DNA of 64,000 bases from Streptomyces cellostaticus (GCF_023630175.1 NZ_JALLIN010000004.1:1-64000), one strand, 5' to 3'. Shown: positions 10,481 to 19,668, counted from the stretch's first letter. The notes: generated by a model not told the origin, from the letters alone. Made by a program: numbers and translations.

Positions 10481-10762
10481 GCGTACTCCTCAATAGTCTG
10501 ATAAGTGCCTTCGAGTGCCCCCGGTCCACATCTCGGGGGAGCTTCCACGACTCGGGAGGCGGGGATCCGCTGAGCGCGGCCTCCAGGGCGGCAGGCGATA
10601 CCTGCGGTTGCTCCGGGGGTGCGTACACAAACGGCCGTCGACCAGGGTACCAGGCGGCCGAGGGCCCCTCGGCCCCGGTTCCGGAACGCCCCGGAGCGCG
10701 GGGCGGCCGCCACTAGGGTGACCGTACTGAGCGTACGTACGTCGGGAAGGGGTCGCTTCGGG

Positions 10763-11056
10763 ATGGCGGAGTCGGAAGCGGAGATGAAGGCACGCAAGGA
10801 GCGGGAGCGGGACGAGCTGTACGCGCTCGACATCTCGGACGCCGAGTGGCACTGCGCGCCGGGCACCGAGGAGCACGAGGAGCGGGTCGAGATCGCGTAC
10901 CTGCCCGCGGGGGCGGTGGCGATGCGCTCCTCCCTCGACCCGGGCACCGTCCTGCGCTACACGGAGGCCGAGTGGCGGGCCTTCGTCCTGGGCGCCCGCG
11001 ACGGCGAGTTCGACCTGAAGCCGATGCCGCACAACGGCGGGCTCGCGGCGGACTGA
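10763..11056 (+). CDS. bldB: BldB-family developmental regulator
   Basis: This small acidic protein of 97 aa (starting MAESEAEMKARKERERDEL) I recognise as BldB, needed for aerial mycelium formation and antibiotic production in Streptomyces. BldB homologues are about 98 aa, dimeric, actinobacteria-specific and related to the small partners of WhiJ-type regulators. The N-terminus is charged and helical; residues about 28-90 form the conserved core (VEIAYLPAGAVAMRSSLDP, YTEAEWRAFVLGARDGEFDL). Its place beside the ESX locus fits the known bldB neighbourhood. The start is the ATG after GGGAAGGGG; the upstream region has CGTACGTACG, a possible operator. A paralogue cannot be excluded from sequence alone. 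Confidence 0.75.
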   Translation: MAESEAEMKARKERERDELYALDISDAEWHCAPGTEEHEERVEIAYLPAGAVAMRSSLDPGTVLRYTEAEWRAFVLGARDGEFDLKPMPHNGGLAAD

Positions 11057-11086
11057 GCAAGCACCGGGCGAGTACTGGGCGAGTAC

Positions 11087-11122
11087 GGCGGAGGGCGGCA
11101 CGCGCGCGTGCCGCCCTCCGCC
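11087..11122 (+). terminator. bldB terminator palindrome
   Basis: A perfect 36-base palindrome (18-base arms, GGCGGAGGGC at the outer left end) lies 31 bases past the bldB stop. It is symmetric and could also stop transcripts coming from eccD. Confidence 0.75.
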
Positions 11123-11163
11123 GGTGCCGGCGCCGGTGGGTTGCCGTCTCCCCCAGCGCCTCT

Positions 11164-11207
11164 CGTTCGGATCGCGCGGGCTCGCGGGGTGCGGCCGGAT
11201 CCGAACG
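11164..11207. repeat. 10-bp inverted repeat
   Basis: CGTTCGGATC at 11164-11173 is mirrored by GATCCGAACG at 11198-11207 with a 24-base spacer. It could be a second terminator hairpin; no other function is visible. Confidence 0.5.
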
Positions 11208-11216
11208 GAAGACCTC

Positions 11217-11380
11217 AGTGCCGCGTCGGCCGGGGTTCGCCCGTCGAGGAGCGGTGTCCGGCGGGTGCCCCCGGCGTGCCGGGCGGAAGCCCTCGTACCG
11301 GGCGCACCCGGGCTCCGGCCGGTGCGGCGACGGTGCCCGCCGGGCATCGCGACGGGGCGAACCCCGGCCGACGCGGCACT
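11217..11380. repeat. Long palindromic element at eccD 3' end
   Basis: The terminal 26 bases (11217-11242) are perfectly complementary to 11355-11380. The interior also pairs imperfectly (the GGTGTCCGGCGGGTGCC segment near 11253 against the region near 11334-11350), so the whole 164 bases can fold as one long hairpin. The right arm overlaps the eccD stop codon by two bases. There are no obvious target-site duplications. It could be an extended terminator, a miniature mobile element or a structured RNA. Confidence 0.6.
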
Positions 11381-12887
11381 AGCTGGTCATCGCCCGGGCC
11401 TGCGCGTAGACGTCGAAGACGGCCAGCGCCAGCGGGATCAGCGTGAGCAGCACGAAGCTCTCGGCGATCTCCAGGAAGCGTCCCCAGAAGGGGGTGACGC
11501 CGCGCCGCGGGGTGATCAGGGCGATCGCGGTGACCAGGGCGATCGCCGCGCCCACCGCCGCGGCGAGCCAGACGCTGCGGATGTCGAGGGCGGTGGTGTC
11601 GCCCTGGAAGGCGTCGATCACGTAGTCGCGCGGCGGGTTCAGGGCGAGACCCAGGCCGAGGAAGACGATGGCGGCGAGGCCCGCCGCCAGGGTGGCGCCG
11701 ACCTGCTGGGTGTAGCGGAACAGGTGCGCCCGCATCAGCATCGCCACACCGGTCGCGAGGGCCAGGAGCTGCGCCCAGGTGTTGCTGGAGAAGCCGAGCA
11801 CGATCGAGGCGCCGACGGCCACGAGGGCGCAGCCGCCGACGAGGCCGACGAGCAGTTCGTGGCCGCGGCGGGCCTGGGCGGCCACCCGTTCGGCGTCCAC
11901 GGGCTCCTGCGGGGCGGGCTCGCCGCCGCCGTAGCCGCCGCGGGACGGGTTGGGCGGCTCGAAACCGATGGGCAGCCGCGCGAAGCGCATGGACAGACCC
12001 GGCAGGAAGGCGAGCGCCACGACGGACAGCGGGGCGCAGACGGCCGCGGTCTCGATGGGCCGCAGCTCGGTGAGGATCGCGACGAAGGTGGTGATCAGGC
12101 CGACGGCGGAGGCGAAGACGAACGCGACGAAGGGCCCGTCACCGCCCGGCGACACCAGGGTGAGCACCACGGAGGCGACGAGGACCGCCGCGCAGGCGAG
12201 CAGGAACTGCAGCCGCCCGATGCCCTCGCCGCCGGAGAGCGGCAGCAGCCCCGAGCCCGCCACGCCGACGTTCGGCAGCGCCCCGAGCCCGAGCGCGACC
12301 GCGGAGCCCCGGTCCTCGTACACGCGCGCGCGTACGCAGGCGATGCCGACGAGCAGCAGGCCGGTGACTCCCGCGATGACGCCCTGCAGGCTGTTCATGT
12401 CGTGCCGGATCTGCGAGCTCCAGGCCACGAACGCGAGGAGCGCGGGCAGGATGCCGGCCGCGACCAGGCCGGCGGCGCGGGTGAGGTCTCCGCTCCACAG
12501 GGTGCGGTCACGGGTGACGGCGGAGGCCACCGCCTCGGAGACGTCGTCGAGGACGGCGGGCGGCAGGGACTCGGCGAACGGGCGCAGGGTGAGCAGTTCG
12601 CCGTCCAGGATGCGCTGGGCGGTGAAGGAGCGGGCGCCGTCGAGGACGGTGCCGTCCCGCCGGACCAGGTGGTAGCCGACCGGCGCGCCCTCGGCGGGAC
12701 TCTGCTGGGAGAGGCGCAGGATCTCCGGGTACAGGTCGGCGACCGGTACGTCGTCGGGCAGCGCCACGTCGATGCGGCTGTCGGGGGCCACGATGGTGAC
12801 CCGGCAGAAGCCGAAACCCATGCCCGCCCCGGAAGGGGCTCCGGTGCCCGGTCCACCGGTCGCGCCGGCCGGCGCGGAGGCCGTCAT
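11379..12887 (-). CDS. eccD: Type VII secretion integral membrane protein EccD
   Basis: EccD is the multi-spanning membrane component of the ESX secretion core. The protein is 502 aa. A ubiquitin-like YukD domain (about residues 28-110, from FCRVTIVAPDSRIDVALPDDVP) is followed by about eleven hydrophobic segments between roughly 145 and the C-terminus. The ATG at 12887 is chosen because a YukD domain begins shortly after it and AGCAGGTGAGC precedes it. It is divergent from eccC with about 335 bases between the starts. The stop lies within a palindromic element. Confidence 0.92.
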   Translation of the reverse strand: MTASAPAGATGGPGTGAPSGAGMGFGFCRVTIVAPDSRIDVALPDDVPVADLYPEILRLSQQSPAEGAPVGYHLVRRDGTVLDGARSFTAQRILDGELLTLRPFAESLPPAVLDDVSEAVASAVTRDRTLWSGDLTRAAGLVAAGILPALLAFVAWSSQIRHDMNSLQGVIAGVTGLLLVGIACVRARVYEDRGSAVALGLGALPNVGVAGSGLLPLSGGEGIGRLQFLLACAAVLVASVVLTLVSPGGDGPFVAFVFASAVGLITTFVAILTELRPIETAAVCAPLSVVALAFLPGLSMRFARLPIGFEPPNPSRGGYGGGEPAPQEPVDAERVAAQARRGHELLVGLVGGCALVAVGASIVLGFSSNTWAQLLALATGVAMLMRAHLFRYTQQVGATLAAGLAAIVFLGLGLALNPPRDYVIDAFQGDTTALDIRSVWLAAAVGAAIALVTAIALITPRRGVTPFWGRFLEIAESFVLLTLIPLALAVFDVYAQARAMTS

Positions 12888-13222
12888 GCTCACCTGCTGT
12901 TCCCCCTCGTCGGTGGGGCGGGCCCGCGGTGCCGCCGCGCACCCTTCCGCCCGTAAAGATCCTGTGTAGGTTGAGCCGCGCCTTCCGTTCCGTCGGCCGA
13001 CCGCGGGGTCGCATCCGGGGTTCGCTGGATGGCGCTCACTTCGAACCGTTGCGGATTGCCCGGTTTCTCCCGGAACGATTCGCAACTGCTCACGCGTCTC
13101 AACGGCACCCTACCGCCCGCTGTTGTCCGTGGTTGTCAGTAGGATCGCGCTTCGCGGTCGACGTTCGCCTGACACGGGGCGGCGGACGAAACATCTCGGT
13201 CCGGCAAGGGAATTGGTGCGTA

Positions 13223-16200
13223 GTGAGCCACATCGTCGTCAAGCGCCCGCCAAGGGCACTGCCGAAGGAAGTGCCCACGGACGAGGTCGTACTGCAGGCA
13301 CCGCCGGAGCTCCCGCGCGGTCAGCAGGAGGGCGCGCTGATGCAGCTCCTGCCCATGCTCGGCATGGGCGGGTCCGTGGTGTTCTTCTTCAACCCCCAGG
13401 CCCAGCCGTTCATGAAGATCATGGGCCTGGTCATGGTGGCGTCGACGATCGGCATGGGCATCTCGATGCTGGTCCGCTACCGGCGCGGCAGCCAGGGGCA
13501 GATGGCCGACATGCGCCGCGACTACCTCCGTTACCTGTCGCAGACCCGGCGCGAGGCCCTGGGCACCGCGCGGGCGCAGCGCGACGCGCAGTTCTACCTC
13601 CACCCTTCACCCGAGCAACTGTGGGCGCTGGTCGCCGAGGGCAGCCGGGTGTGGGAGCGGCGCACCGGTGACGAGGACTTCGGGCAGGTGCGGGTGGGGC
13701 TCGGCCCGCAGGCCCTGGCAACTCCCCTGATTCCGCCGCAGACCGCCCCGGTCGACGAGCTGGAGCCGCTGACCGCGGGCGCCATGCAGCGCTTCCTGGC
13801 CGCGCACAGCGCCCTGGACGACCTGCCGATGGCGGTGTCGCTGCGGGCCTTCTACCACGTGACGATCAGCGGCGAGCCGGACACCGTGCGCGGCACCGCC
13901 CGCGCGGTCGCCGGTTCCCTGGCCTCCCTGCACTCCCCCGAGGACCTGGTCGTCGCCGTCGTCACCGGCCGGGAGTCGGCGCCCGAGTGGGAGTGGGCGA
14001 AGTGGCTGCCGCACGCGCAGGCCCCGGGCCTCACCGACGGCGCCGGCAGCGTGCGCCTGATCACCACCAGTCCGGTGGAGCTGGAGGACCGGCTCGCCTC
14101 CCGCCTCCAGGGCCGCCCCCGTTTCCACCCCGGCGCCCCGCCGGTCGCGGAGCAGCCGCACGTGGTGGTCGTGCTCGACGGCGTCTCGCTGCCGCCCACG
14201 TCGCTGCTGGCGAGCCCCGAGGGCTTGCAGGGCGTGACGGTGCTCGAGGTCGTGCCCGGCGACCTCACCACCGGCCGCGGTGACCTCTCCGTCGTCGTGC
14301 ACCCGCGGGAGCTGCGCCTGGAGTCGGCGCACGGCATGGTCTACGAGGGAACGCCGGACGTCCTGTCGTACGAGGCCGCCGAGGCCCTGGCCCGTCAACT
14401 GGCGCCCCTGCGCATGGGTTCGGGCGGGGACGACGACGAGCCGCTGCTCGCCAACCTGGAGTTCACGGACCTGCTGAACCTGGGCGACGCGGCCTCGGTC
14501 GACACGAAGCGGACCTGGCGGCCGCGCTCGCAGTCGGAGCGGCTGCGCGTGCCGATCGGTCTCGGCGAGGACGGCCGGCCCGTGATGCTGGACCTCAAGG
14601 AGGCCGCCCAGGAGGGCATGGGCCCGCACGGACTGTGCGTCGGCGCGACCGGCTCCGGCAAGTCGGAGCTGCTGCGCACACTGGTCCTCGGTCTCGCCGT
14701 GACCCATTCCTCGGAGACGCTGAACTTCGTCCTCGCGGACTTCAAGGGTGGTGCCACGTTCGCGGGCATGGCCCAGATGCCGCACGTGGCGGCCGTGATC
14801 ACCAACCTCGCGGACGACCTGACCCTGGTCGACCGCATGGGTGACTCGATCCGCGGTGAGCTCAACCGCCGCCAGGAGATGCTCCGCGACGCCGGCAACT
14901 ACGCGAACATCCACGACTACGAGAAGGCGCGCGCTGCGGGAGCCCCGCTGCAGCCGATCCCGTCCCTCGTCCTGGTGATCGACGAGTTCAGCGAACTGCT
15001 CACCGCGAAGCCCGACTTCATCGAGATGTTCGTGCAGATCGGCCGTATCGGCCGTTCGCTCGGCGTGCACCTGCTGCTGGCCTCGCAGCGCCTGGAGGAG
15101 GGCCGGCTGCGGGGCCTGGAGACCTACCTCTCGTACCGCATCGGTCTGCGCACGTTCTCGGCGGCCGAGTCGCGTGCGGCGCTGGGCGTGCCGGACGCCT
15201 ACGAACTGCCGAACGTGCCGGGTTCGGGTTTCCTGAAGTTCGGCACCGACGAGATGGTGCGCTTCAAGGCGGCGTACGTCTCCGGCGTGTACCGCACCGG
15301 TTCGCAGGCGGCCGCCGCGCTGGGCGGTCCGCTGCCCGTCGACCGCAGGCCGGTGCTGTTCACGGCGGCCGAGGTCCCGGTGCGGTACGCGCCGGTCCCG
15401 AAGCAGCGACCGGAGACTCCCGAGAAGCAGCAGGACGACGCGCTCGCCGACACCGTGCTCGACGTGATCGTGCGGCGCCTCGAGGCCCAGGGCCCGAGCG
15501 CCCACCAGGTGTGGCTGCCCCCGCTGGACAGCCCGCCGTCGCTGGACGCGCTGCTTCCCGGCCTCGCCCCGGTACCCGGCCGCGGCATGACCCAGCCGGG
15601 CTACGAGGGCGCGGGCCGGCTCGTCGTCCCGGTCGGGCTCGTCGACAAGCCCTACGAGCAGCGGCGCGACCCGCTGTGGACGGACTTCGGCGGCGCGGCC
15701 GGCCACATGCAGATCATCGGCGGCCCGCAGTCCGGCAAGTCGACGCTGCTGCGCTCGATCATCGCCTCGTTCGCCCTCACCCACACCCCGCGGGAAGTGC
15801 AGATCTACGGCCTGGACTTCGGTGGTGGCGGCATGGCCGCGGTGGCCGGCCTGCCGCACGTGGGCGGCGTCGCCTCCCGCCTGGACCCCGAGAAGGTCCG
15901 GCGCACCGCTGCCGAGGTGTACGGCGTCATGACCCGCCGCGAGGAGTACTTCCGCTCCTCGGGGATCTCCTCCATCGCGGAGTTCCGCTCCCGCCGCGCA
16001 CGCGGCGACATCTCGCCGACCGACCAGCCCTGGGGCGACGTCTTCCTGGTCATCGACGGCTGGGGCAACTTCCGTACGGACTACGAGGCGTTGGAGCCGC
16101 TGGTCCTGGACATCGCCGCGCGCGGTCTGGGCTACGGCATCCACCTCATCCTCACCGCGTCGCGCTCGATGGAGGTCCGCGCGAACCTCAAGGACCACCT

Positions 16201-17197
16201 GATGAACCGCCTCGAGCTGCGGCTCGGCGACCCGATGGACTCCGAGTTCGACCGCAAGGTCGCGGCCAACGTCCCCACCGGGGTGCCGGGGCGCGGCCAG
16301 ACCCCGCAGAAGCAGCACTTCATGGCGGCGGTCCCGCGAATCGACGGCCTCTCCTCCGACACGGACCTCGCGGAGGCGACGGCCGCCCTCGCGGCCGAGG
16401 TCACCCGCCACTGGCAGGAGCCGGGCGCACCGGAGGTGCGGCTGCTGCCGCGCGAGTTCCCGGCGGCGCAGCTTCCGCCGGGCGACCGCTTCCCGCAGCG
16501 CGGCATCTCCTTCGCGCTCGACGAGGACAACCTCGAGCCGGTGTTCGTGGACTTCGAGCAGGACCCGTTCTTCCTGGTGTTCGGCGAGAGCGAGTCCGGC
16601 AAGTCGAACCTGCTGAAGCTGCTGATCAAGCGTCTCACCGAGCGCTACGACGGCAACACCTGCAAGCTGTTCGTCGTCGACAACCGCCGCTCGCTGCTCG
16701 GTGTGACGCCGCCGTCCCACCTGGCGGAGTACATCCCCATGTCGAACCAGATGCAGCACCACATGGACGCTCTGGCCGACCTGATGCAGCGCCGCACCCC
16801 GACGGCCGACGTGACCCCGGAGCAGCTCCGCAACCGGAGCTGGTGGCAAGGTCCCACGGTGTACGTCGTCATCGACGACTACGACCTCGTGTCCACGTCG
16901 AGCGGCAACCCGCTGGCGGGCCTGACGGAACTGCTCCCGTTCGCCCGCGACGTCGGCGTCCGCTTCATCATCGCCCGCTCCACGGCGGGCGCGGGCCGCG
17001 CCGGCTACGAGTCCTTCATGCAGCGCATCAAGGAACTCGGCGCCCAGGGCGTCGTCCTCGCGGGCGACCCGGCCGAGGGCGACCTGCTGGGCGGCGTACG
17101 GCCACGCCCGATGCCGGCGGGCCGCGGTGTGTTCGTGTCGCGGAAGCGGGGGAAGCCCATGGTGCAGGTGGGGCAGGTCGCGGAAGAGGTGGACTGA
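13223..17197 (+). CDS. eccC: Type VII secretion ATPase EccC
   Basis: This FtsK/SpoIIIE-type motor drives ESX substrate export. The 1324-aa protein keeps all parts in one chain: two N-terminal membrane helices (about residues 42-85) and then three ATPase domains with P-loops GATGSGKSE (about 473), GGPQSGKST (about 833) and GESESGKSN (about 1121). Only the first domain has the Walker B Asp-Glu pair (VLVIDEFSEL); the second reads VIDGWG and the third VIDDYD. This matches the family pattern in which the later domains bind rather than hydrolyse. The GTG at 13223 (product MSHIVVKRPPR) fits the usual N-terminus. eccD lies divergently upstream. Confidence 0.95.
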   Translation: MSHIVVKRPPRALPKEVPTDEVVLQAPPELPRGQQEGALMQLLPMLGMGGSVVFFFNPQAQPFMKIMGLVMVASTIGMGISMLVRYRRGSQGQMADMRRDYLRYLSQTRREALGTARAQRDAQFYLHPSPEQLWALVAEGSRVWERRTGDEDFGQVRVGLGPQALATPLIPPQTAPVDELEPLTAGAMQRFLAAHSALDDLPMAVSLRAFYHVTISGEPDTVRGTARAVAGSLASLHSPEDLVVAVVTGRESAPEWEWAKWLPHAQAPGLTDGAGSVRLITTSPVELEDRLASRLQGRPRFHPGAPPVAEQPHVVVVLDGVSLPPTSLLASPEGLQGVTVLEVVPGDLTTGRGDLSVVVHPRELRLESAHGMVYEGTPDVLSYEAAEALARQLAPLRMGSGGDDDEPLLANLEFTDLLNLGDAASVDTKRTWRPRSQSERLRVPIGLGEDGRPVMLDLKEAAQEGMGPHGLCVGATGSGKSELLRTLVLGLAVTHSSETLNFVLADFKGGATFAGMAQMPHVAAVITNLADDLTLVDRMGDSIRGELNRRQEMLRDAGNYANIHDYEKARAAGAPLQPIPSLVLVIDEFSELLTAKPDFIEMFVQIGRIGRSLGVHLLLASQRLEEGRLRGLETYLSYRIGLRTFSAAESRAALGVPDAYELPNVPGSGFLKFGTDEMVRFKAAYVSGVYRTGSQAAAALGGPLPVDRRPVLFTAAEVPVRYAPVPKQRPETPEKQQDDALADTVLDVIVRRLEAQGPSAHQVWLPPLDSPPSLDALLPGLAPVPGRGMTQPGYEGAGRLVVPVGLVDKPYEQRRDPLWTDFGGAAGHMQIIGGPQSGKSTLLRSIIASFALTHTPREVQIYGLDFGGGGMAAVAGLPHVGGVASRLDPEKVRRTAAEVYGVMTRREEYFRSSGISSIAEFRSRRARGDISPTDQPWGDVFLVIDGWGNFRTDYEALEPLVLDIAARGLGYGIHLILTASRSMEVRANLKDHLMNRLELRLGDPMDSEFDRKVAANVPTGVPGRGQTPQKQHFMAAVPRIDGLSSDTDLAEATAALAAEVTRHWQEPGAPEVRLLPREFPAAQLPPGDRFPQRGISFALDEDNLEPVFVDFEQDPFFLVFGESESGKSNLLKLLIKRLTERYDGNTCKLFVVDNRRSLLGVTPPSHLAEYIPMSNQMQHHMDALADLMQRRTPTADVTPEQLRNRSWWQGPTVYVVIDDYDLVSTSSGNPLAGLTELLPFARDVGVRFIIARSTAGAGRAGYESFMQRIKELGAQGVVLAGDPAEGDLLGGVRPRPMPAGRGVFVSRKRGKPMVQVGQVAEEVD

Positions 17198-17515
17198 GCA
17201 CGCGCCGCGGCCGGGGGTCTCCTGGCACTCGTGCCCCGGTCACTCGTGTCCGGGTGGGTCGAGTGGGGTGCTGATGAGCGGCGCCGGCGCCCCGGCCCGC
17301 CGACTTCGACGAACGCTTCGGCGGGCCGGGCGACCACGCGGGGTCTTCGCGATGCTCAGGCAGCAAGGCGATCCGGTCGACGCGGCATCGACGGAGAAGG
17401 CCGTCACCGATTTCGCCGTACCGCCGTCCGCGTCCCAGCGGTGCTGCGAACTCCACGGCTGGGAGAGGGAACGGGAGGTGCCCTCACGTCCGACGCTACG
17501 GGCCGCCTCTCCGTC
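17198..17515. other. Convergent intergenic region after eccC
   Basis: This 318-base region between eccC and the propeller gene has no gene with family support. A strong terminator hairpin (17291-17330) is the only structured element seen. Confidence 0.6.
17291..17330 (+). terminator. eccC terminator
   Basis: Perfect 13-base arms (17291-17303 and 17318-17330) enclose a 14-base loop 93 bases past the eccC stop. Confidence 0.7.
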
Positions 17516-18868
17516 TCAGAACGTCGTCAGGGCCTCGAGCTCGCTGTCGTACATGACGAAGACCCGGTTGCCCGCGGCGGCGAGACGGACCGTGTCGAAG
17601 TCGGGCAGCGGGTATCCCCATACCTGTTGGCCATCGGCCACCTTGGCTGCGATGAGCTCGGTCGGATTCGCGTTCATACCTGTGGAGTCGAAGGCCCACA
17701 CGGCGTGGGCCGCCACCAGAATGCGGCTCTTGTCCAGTGAGGTCATCGACTCACCGGCGTATCCGGTCTGCTCGGGCGTCCACATGCGACTTCCGTCGCG
17801 CTTGTCCAAGCGCGTGGGGTGGTTGCCGTCGCCGGCGTAGACCGCCTCCGCGTCCACGGCCGGTGAACCCCAGCCGTCCCGGGCGCCGGCGCCTGTGCAC
17901 TTGATGCTCCAGATCGTGTTCCCGTCGCTGAGGCGGCGAGCCTCGAGTGTTCTGCCGTTGACATACGCGGTGTCTCCGGAAATGGCCGGACGCACCTTGA
18001 TGTCGTGTTCGTCGAGGTCCGCCGTCCGGCTCCATGCGGCACGGCCGTCGCCCGTCCGGACGGCGAGGACGCTGCCGTTCGACGCCGCCAGGACGAGCCT
18101 CCCCTGCCCGACGACGGCGGGATTGATCAAGTTCTCGCGGAAATCAGCCGGAACGGTCGCCGTCCACCGGACCTTCGCGTCCGAGCGGCCTACGCTGCGC
18201 ACCTCGCCCCCCGTCGTGAGGACGTACACCGCCTCCGCGTCGGCGGCCAGCATCGTTGCCGCTTCCGCTTCCGCACATGTCCACTTGGCCACTCCGGTGG
18301 ACGGGACGAAGGTGCGCAGTGCGCCCTGGGTGTCCGCGCACACGACCAGCCGATCCGACAGGGACAGGTACCCGCTCTTCACCAGGATGTCCGGCGCACT
18401 CCAGCGCCGCTTGCCGTTCGTGACGTCGTGCCCCGCGATACCGCCGCTGGCGGCGCCGAAGACGAGCACGTCCCGCACCGGCAGCAGCCCGGGTGAGTAG
18501 ATGTCCGCTACATCGCTCAGCGACCAGATGTTCGCGGGATGGTCGCCGGCGGGTTCGTCCGAGTCGAGTCGGTGGTCCAACCTCTCCACCGGGGTCCGCG
18601 CGGGTGGCGGGATGTCGAATGGGTCGCTGGTCTTCGTGCTCCGGGACGCCGTGCCGTTTCGCGTGCCGAGCCACCAGGCCGTCGTGCCGCCTCCGGCCGC
18701 GACGACCAGGCCCGCCCCGGACAGGCCGGTGAGCAGTCGTCGCCGTGTCACCGATGACGGCCCGGCGGTCAGGTGCGCCGTGACATGAGTCGTCAGTCGT
18801 CGGGCATCGGCCTCACGCGCCGTGATCGCACCGGCGATCTTCCCTCGCCGCCACACCCTGTCCGCCCC
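17516..18868 (-). CDS. Propeller half of a frameshifted kinase
   Basis: This reading frame encodes a PQQ-like beta-propeller. It starts with a helix-rich juxtamembrane stretch (GADRVWRRGKIAGAI), then a hydrophobic segment (RRRLLTGLSGAGLVVAAGG) and an extracellular propeller with repeated blade motifs (DGNTIWSIK, DGRAAWSRTA, DGQQVWGYPL). In the sister protein at 19755-21932 the same parts are joined to the kinase, so this is most likely the 3' part of one broken kinase-propeller gene, offset by one base at the C-run 18865-18868. If expressed separately, the GTG at 18751 would give a 411-aa protein with its own N-terminal twin-arginine-like or anchor sequence. The upper boundary given here is the frameshift point, not a start codon. 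Confidence 0.7.
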   Translation of the reverse strand, partial: GADRVWRRGKIAGAITAREADARRLTTHVTAHLTAGPSSVTRRRLLTGLSGAGLVVAAGGGTTAWWLGTRNGTASRSTKTSDPFDIPPPARTPVERLDHRLDSDEPAGDHPANIWSLSDVADIYSPGLLPVRDVLVFGAASGGIAGHDVTNGKRRWSAPDILVKSGYLSLSDRLVVCADTQGALRTFVPSTGVAKWTCAEAEAATMLAADAEAVYVLTTGGEVRSVGRSDAKVRWTATVPADFRENLINPAVVGQGRLVLAASNGSVLAVRTGDGRAAWSRTADLDEHDIKVRPAISGDTAYVNGRTLEARRLSDGNTIWSIKCTGAGARDGWGSPAVDAEAVYAGDGNHPTRLDKRDGSRMWTPEQTGYAGESMTSLDKSRILVAAHAVWAFDSTGMNANPTELIAAKVADGQQVWGYPLPDFDTVRLAAAGNRVFVMYDSELEALTTF

Positions 18869-19668
18869 TTGGGCACCGACATGGCCTGCGCAATCTGAAG
18901 AGGCGTGGGGCGCACAGCCGGGTCCTTGGCCAGGCACGGAGCGACGAGAGTTCTCAAGTGGGGCGACAAACCTTCGAGTTTCGGCTGACCGTGCACGACC
19001 TCGTGCTGCAACGCCGCGACGTGATCGCCGTCGAAGGCACGTCCGCCGGTGGCGGCGTACACGAGCACGGCTCCCAGTGAGAACACGTCCGCAGGCGGTG
19101 CGACTCGCTGTCCCAGGACCTGCTCGGGAGCACCGTAGCCGGGGGTGACGGGGATCTGACCGGTGTTGGTGAGAGTCAGCCCGTGTTCGGGGCGGGCGAT
19201 ACCGAAGTCGATTACGCGCGGCCCTTGCGAGGTGAGCACGATGTTCGGGGGCTTGAGATCTCGATGCACGAAGCCCGCCGCGTGAATGTCGGCAAGTGTC
19301 CGTGCCAAGGAGGTCGCCATGTCACGCAAGGCGGCTTCGGGAAGTGGACCGAACGTGCCGACCGCCTCGTCCAGGGTGAGGCCTGCCAGGAACTCGGTGG
19401 CGATCCAAGGCCGTGCGGCCTCCGTTTGCGCCCCGAGCACGGCTGCGACTCCCGTGCTCCGCACGGCCTGGGCCGCGTGGGCCTCACGGACGAAGCGCCG
19501 GGCGAGGTTCGTGTCGTCAGCGAGTTCGGGACGCAGCACCTTGACGGCGGCGAGGACACCGGCGCCGTCCTGACCCAGGTAGACCTTGCCCATCCCGCCC
19601 TCGCCGAGGACGCCGAGCAGGCGATAGGGGCCGAGACGGACCGGATCACCGGTACCGAGGGGTTTCAT
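18793..19668 (-). CDS. Ser/Thr protein kinase, truncated by frameshift
   Basis: This is a Hanks-type kinase of the PknB class. Glycine loop GEGGMGKVYL, lysine in AVKVLRP (about 42), catalytic HRDLKPPN, and DFGIA are all present, so it should be active. The kinase domain ends normally near RPTPLQIAQAM; the last 25 residues (from KGRTGCGG) are read out of frame. Adding one G at the GGGG run on the coding strand (18865-18868) restores a continuous frame into the beta-propeller at 17516. AAGGA precedes the ATG. It is the last of three kinase-family genes on this strand, 86 bases after the previous one. Confidence 0.85.
   Translation of the reverse strand: MKPLGTGDPVRLGPYRLLGVLGEGGMGKVYLGQDGAGVLAAVKVLRPELADDTNLARRFVREAHAAQAVRSTGVAAVLGAQTEAARPWIATEFLAGLTLDEAVGTFGPLPEAALRDMATSLARTLADIHAAGFVHRDLKPPNIVLTSQGPRVIDFGIARPEHGLTLTNTGQIPVTPGYGAPEQVLGQRVAPPADVFSLGAVLVYAATGGRAFDGDHVAALQHEVVHGQPKLEGLSPHLRTLVAPCLAKDPAVRPTPLQIAQAMSVPKGRTGCGGEGRSPVRSRRVRPMPDD
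18865..18868. other. Frameshift site in kinase-propeller gene
   Basis: A CCCC run (GGGG on the coding strand) lies exactly where kinase and propeller frames must join. One additional G gives the uninterrupted junction PKGADRVWRR. No canonical X-XXY-YYZ slippery heptamer is visible, so mutation or a sequencing error is more likely than programmed frameshifting. Confidence 0.65.

Larger units (their letters stand above)
11057..11378. other. Convergent bldB-eccD intergenic region
   Basis: This 322-base stretch between convergent genes carries no coding signal. It contains three palindromic structures, each listed separately: the bldB terminator, a 10-bp inverted repeat, and a roughly 164-base imperfect palindrome with 26-base perfect ends. 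Confidence 0.8.

Noticed and set aside
13607..16849. 1080-aa minus-strand open frame antisense to eccC
   Set aside because: GC-rich shadow with repetitive Arg/Val/Gly/His composition and no domain; eccC is clearly the gene.
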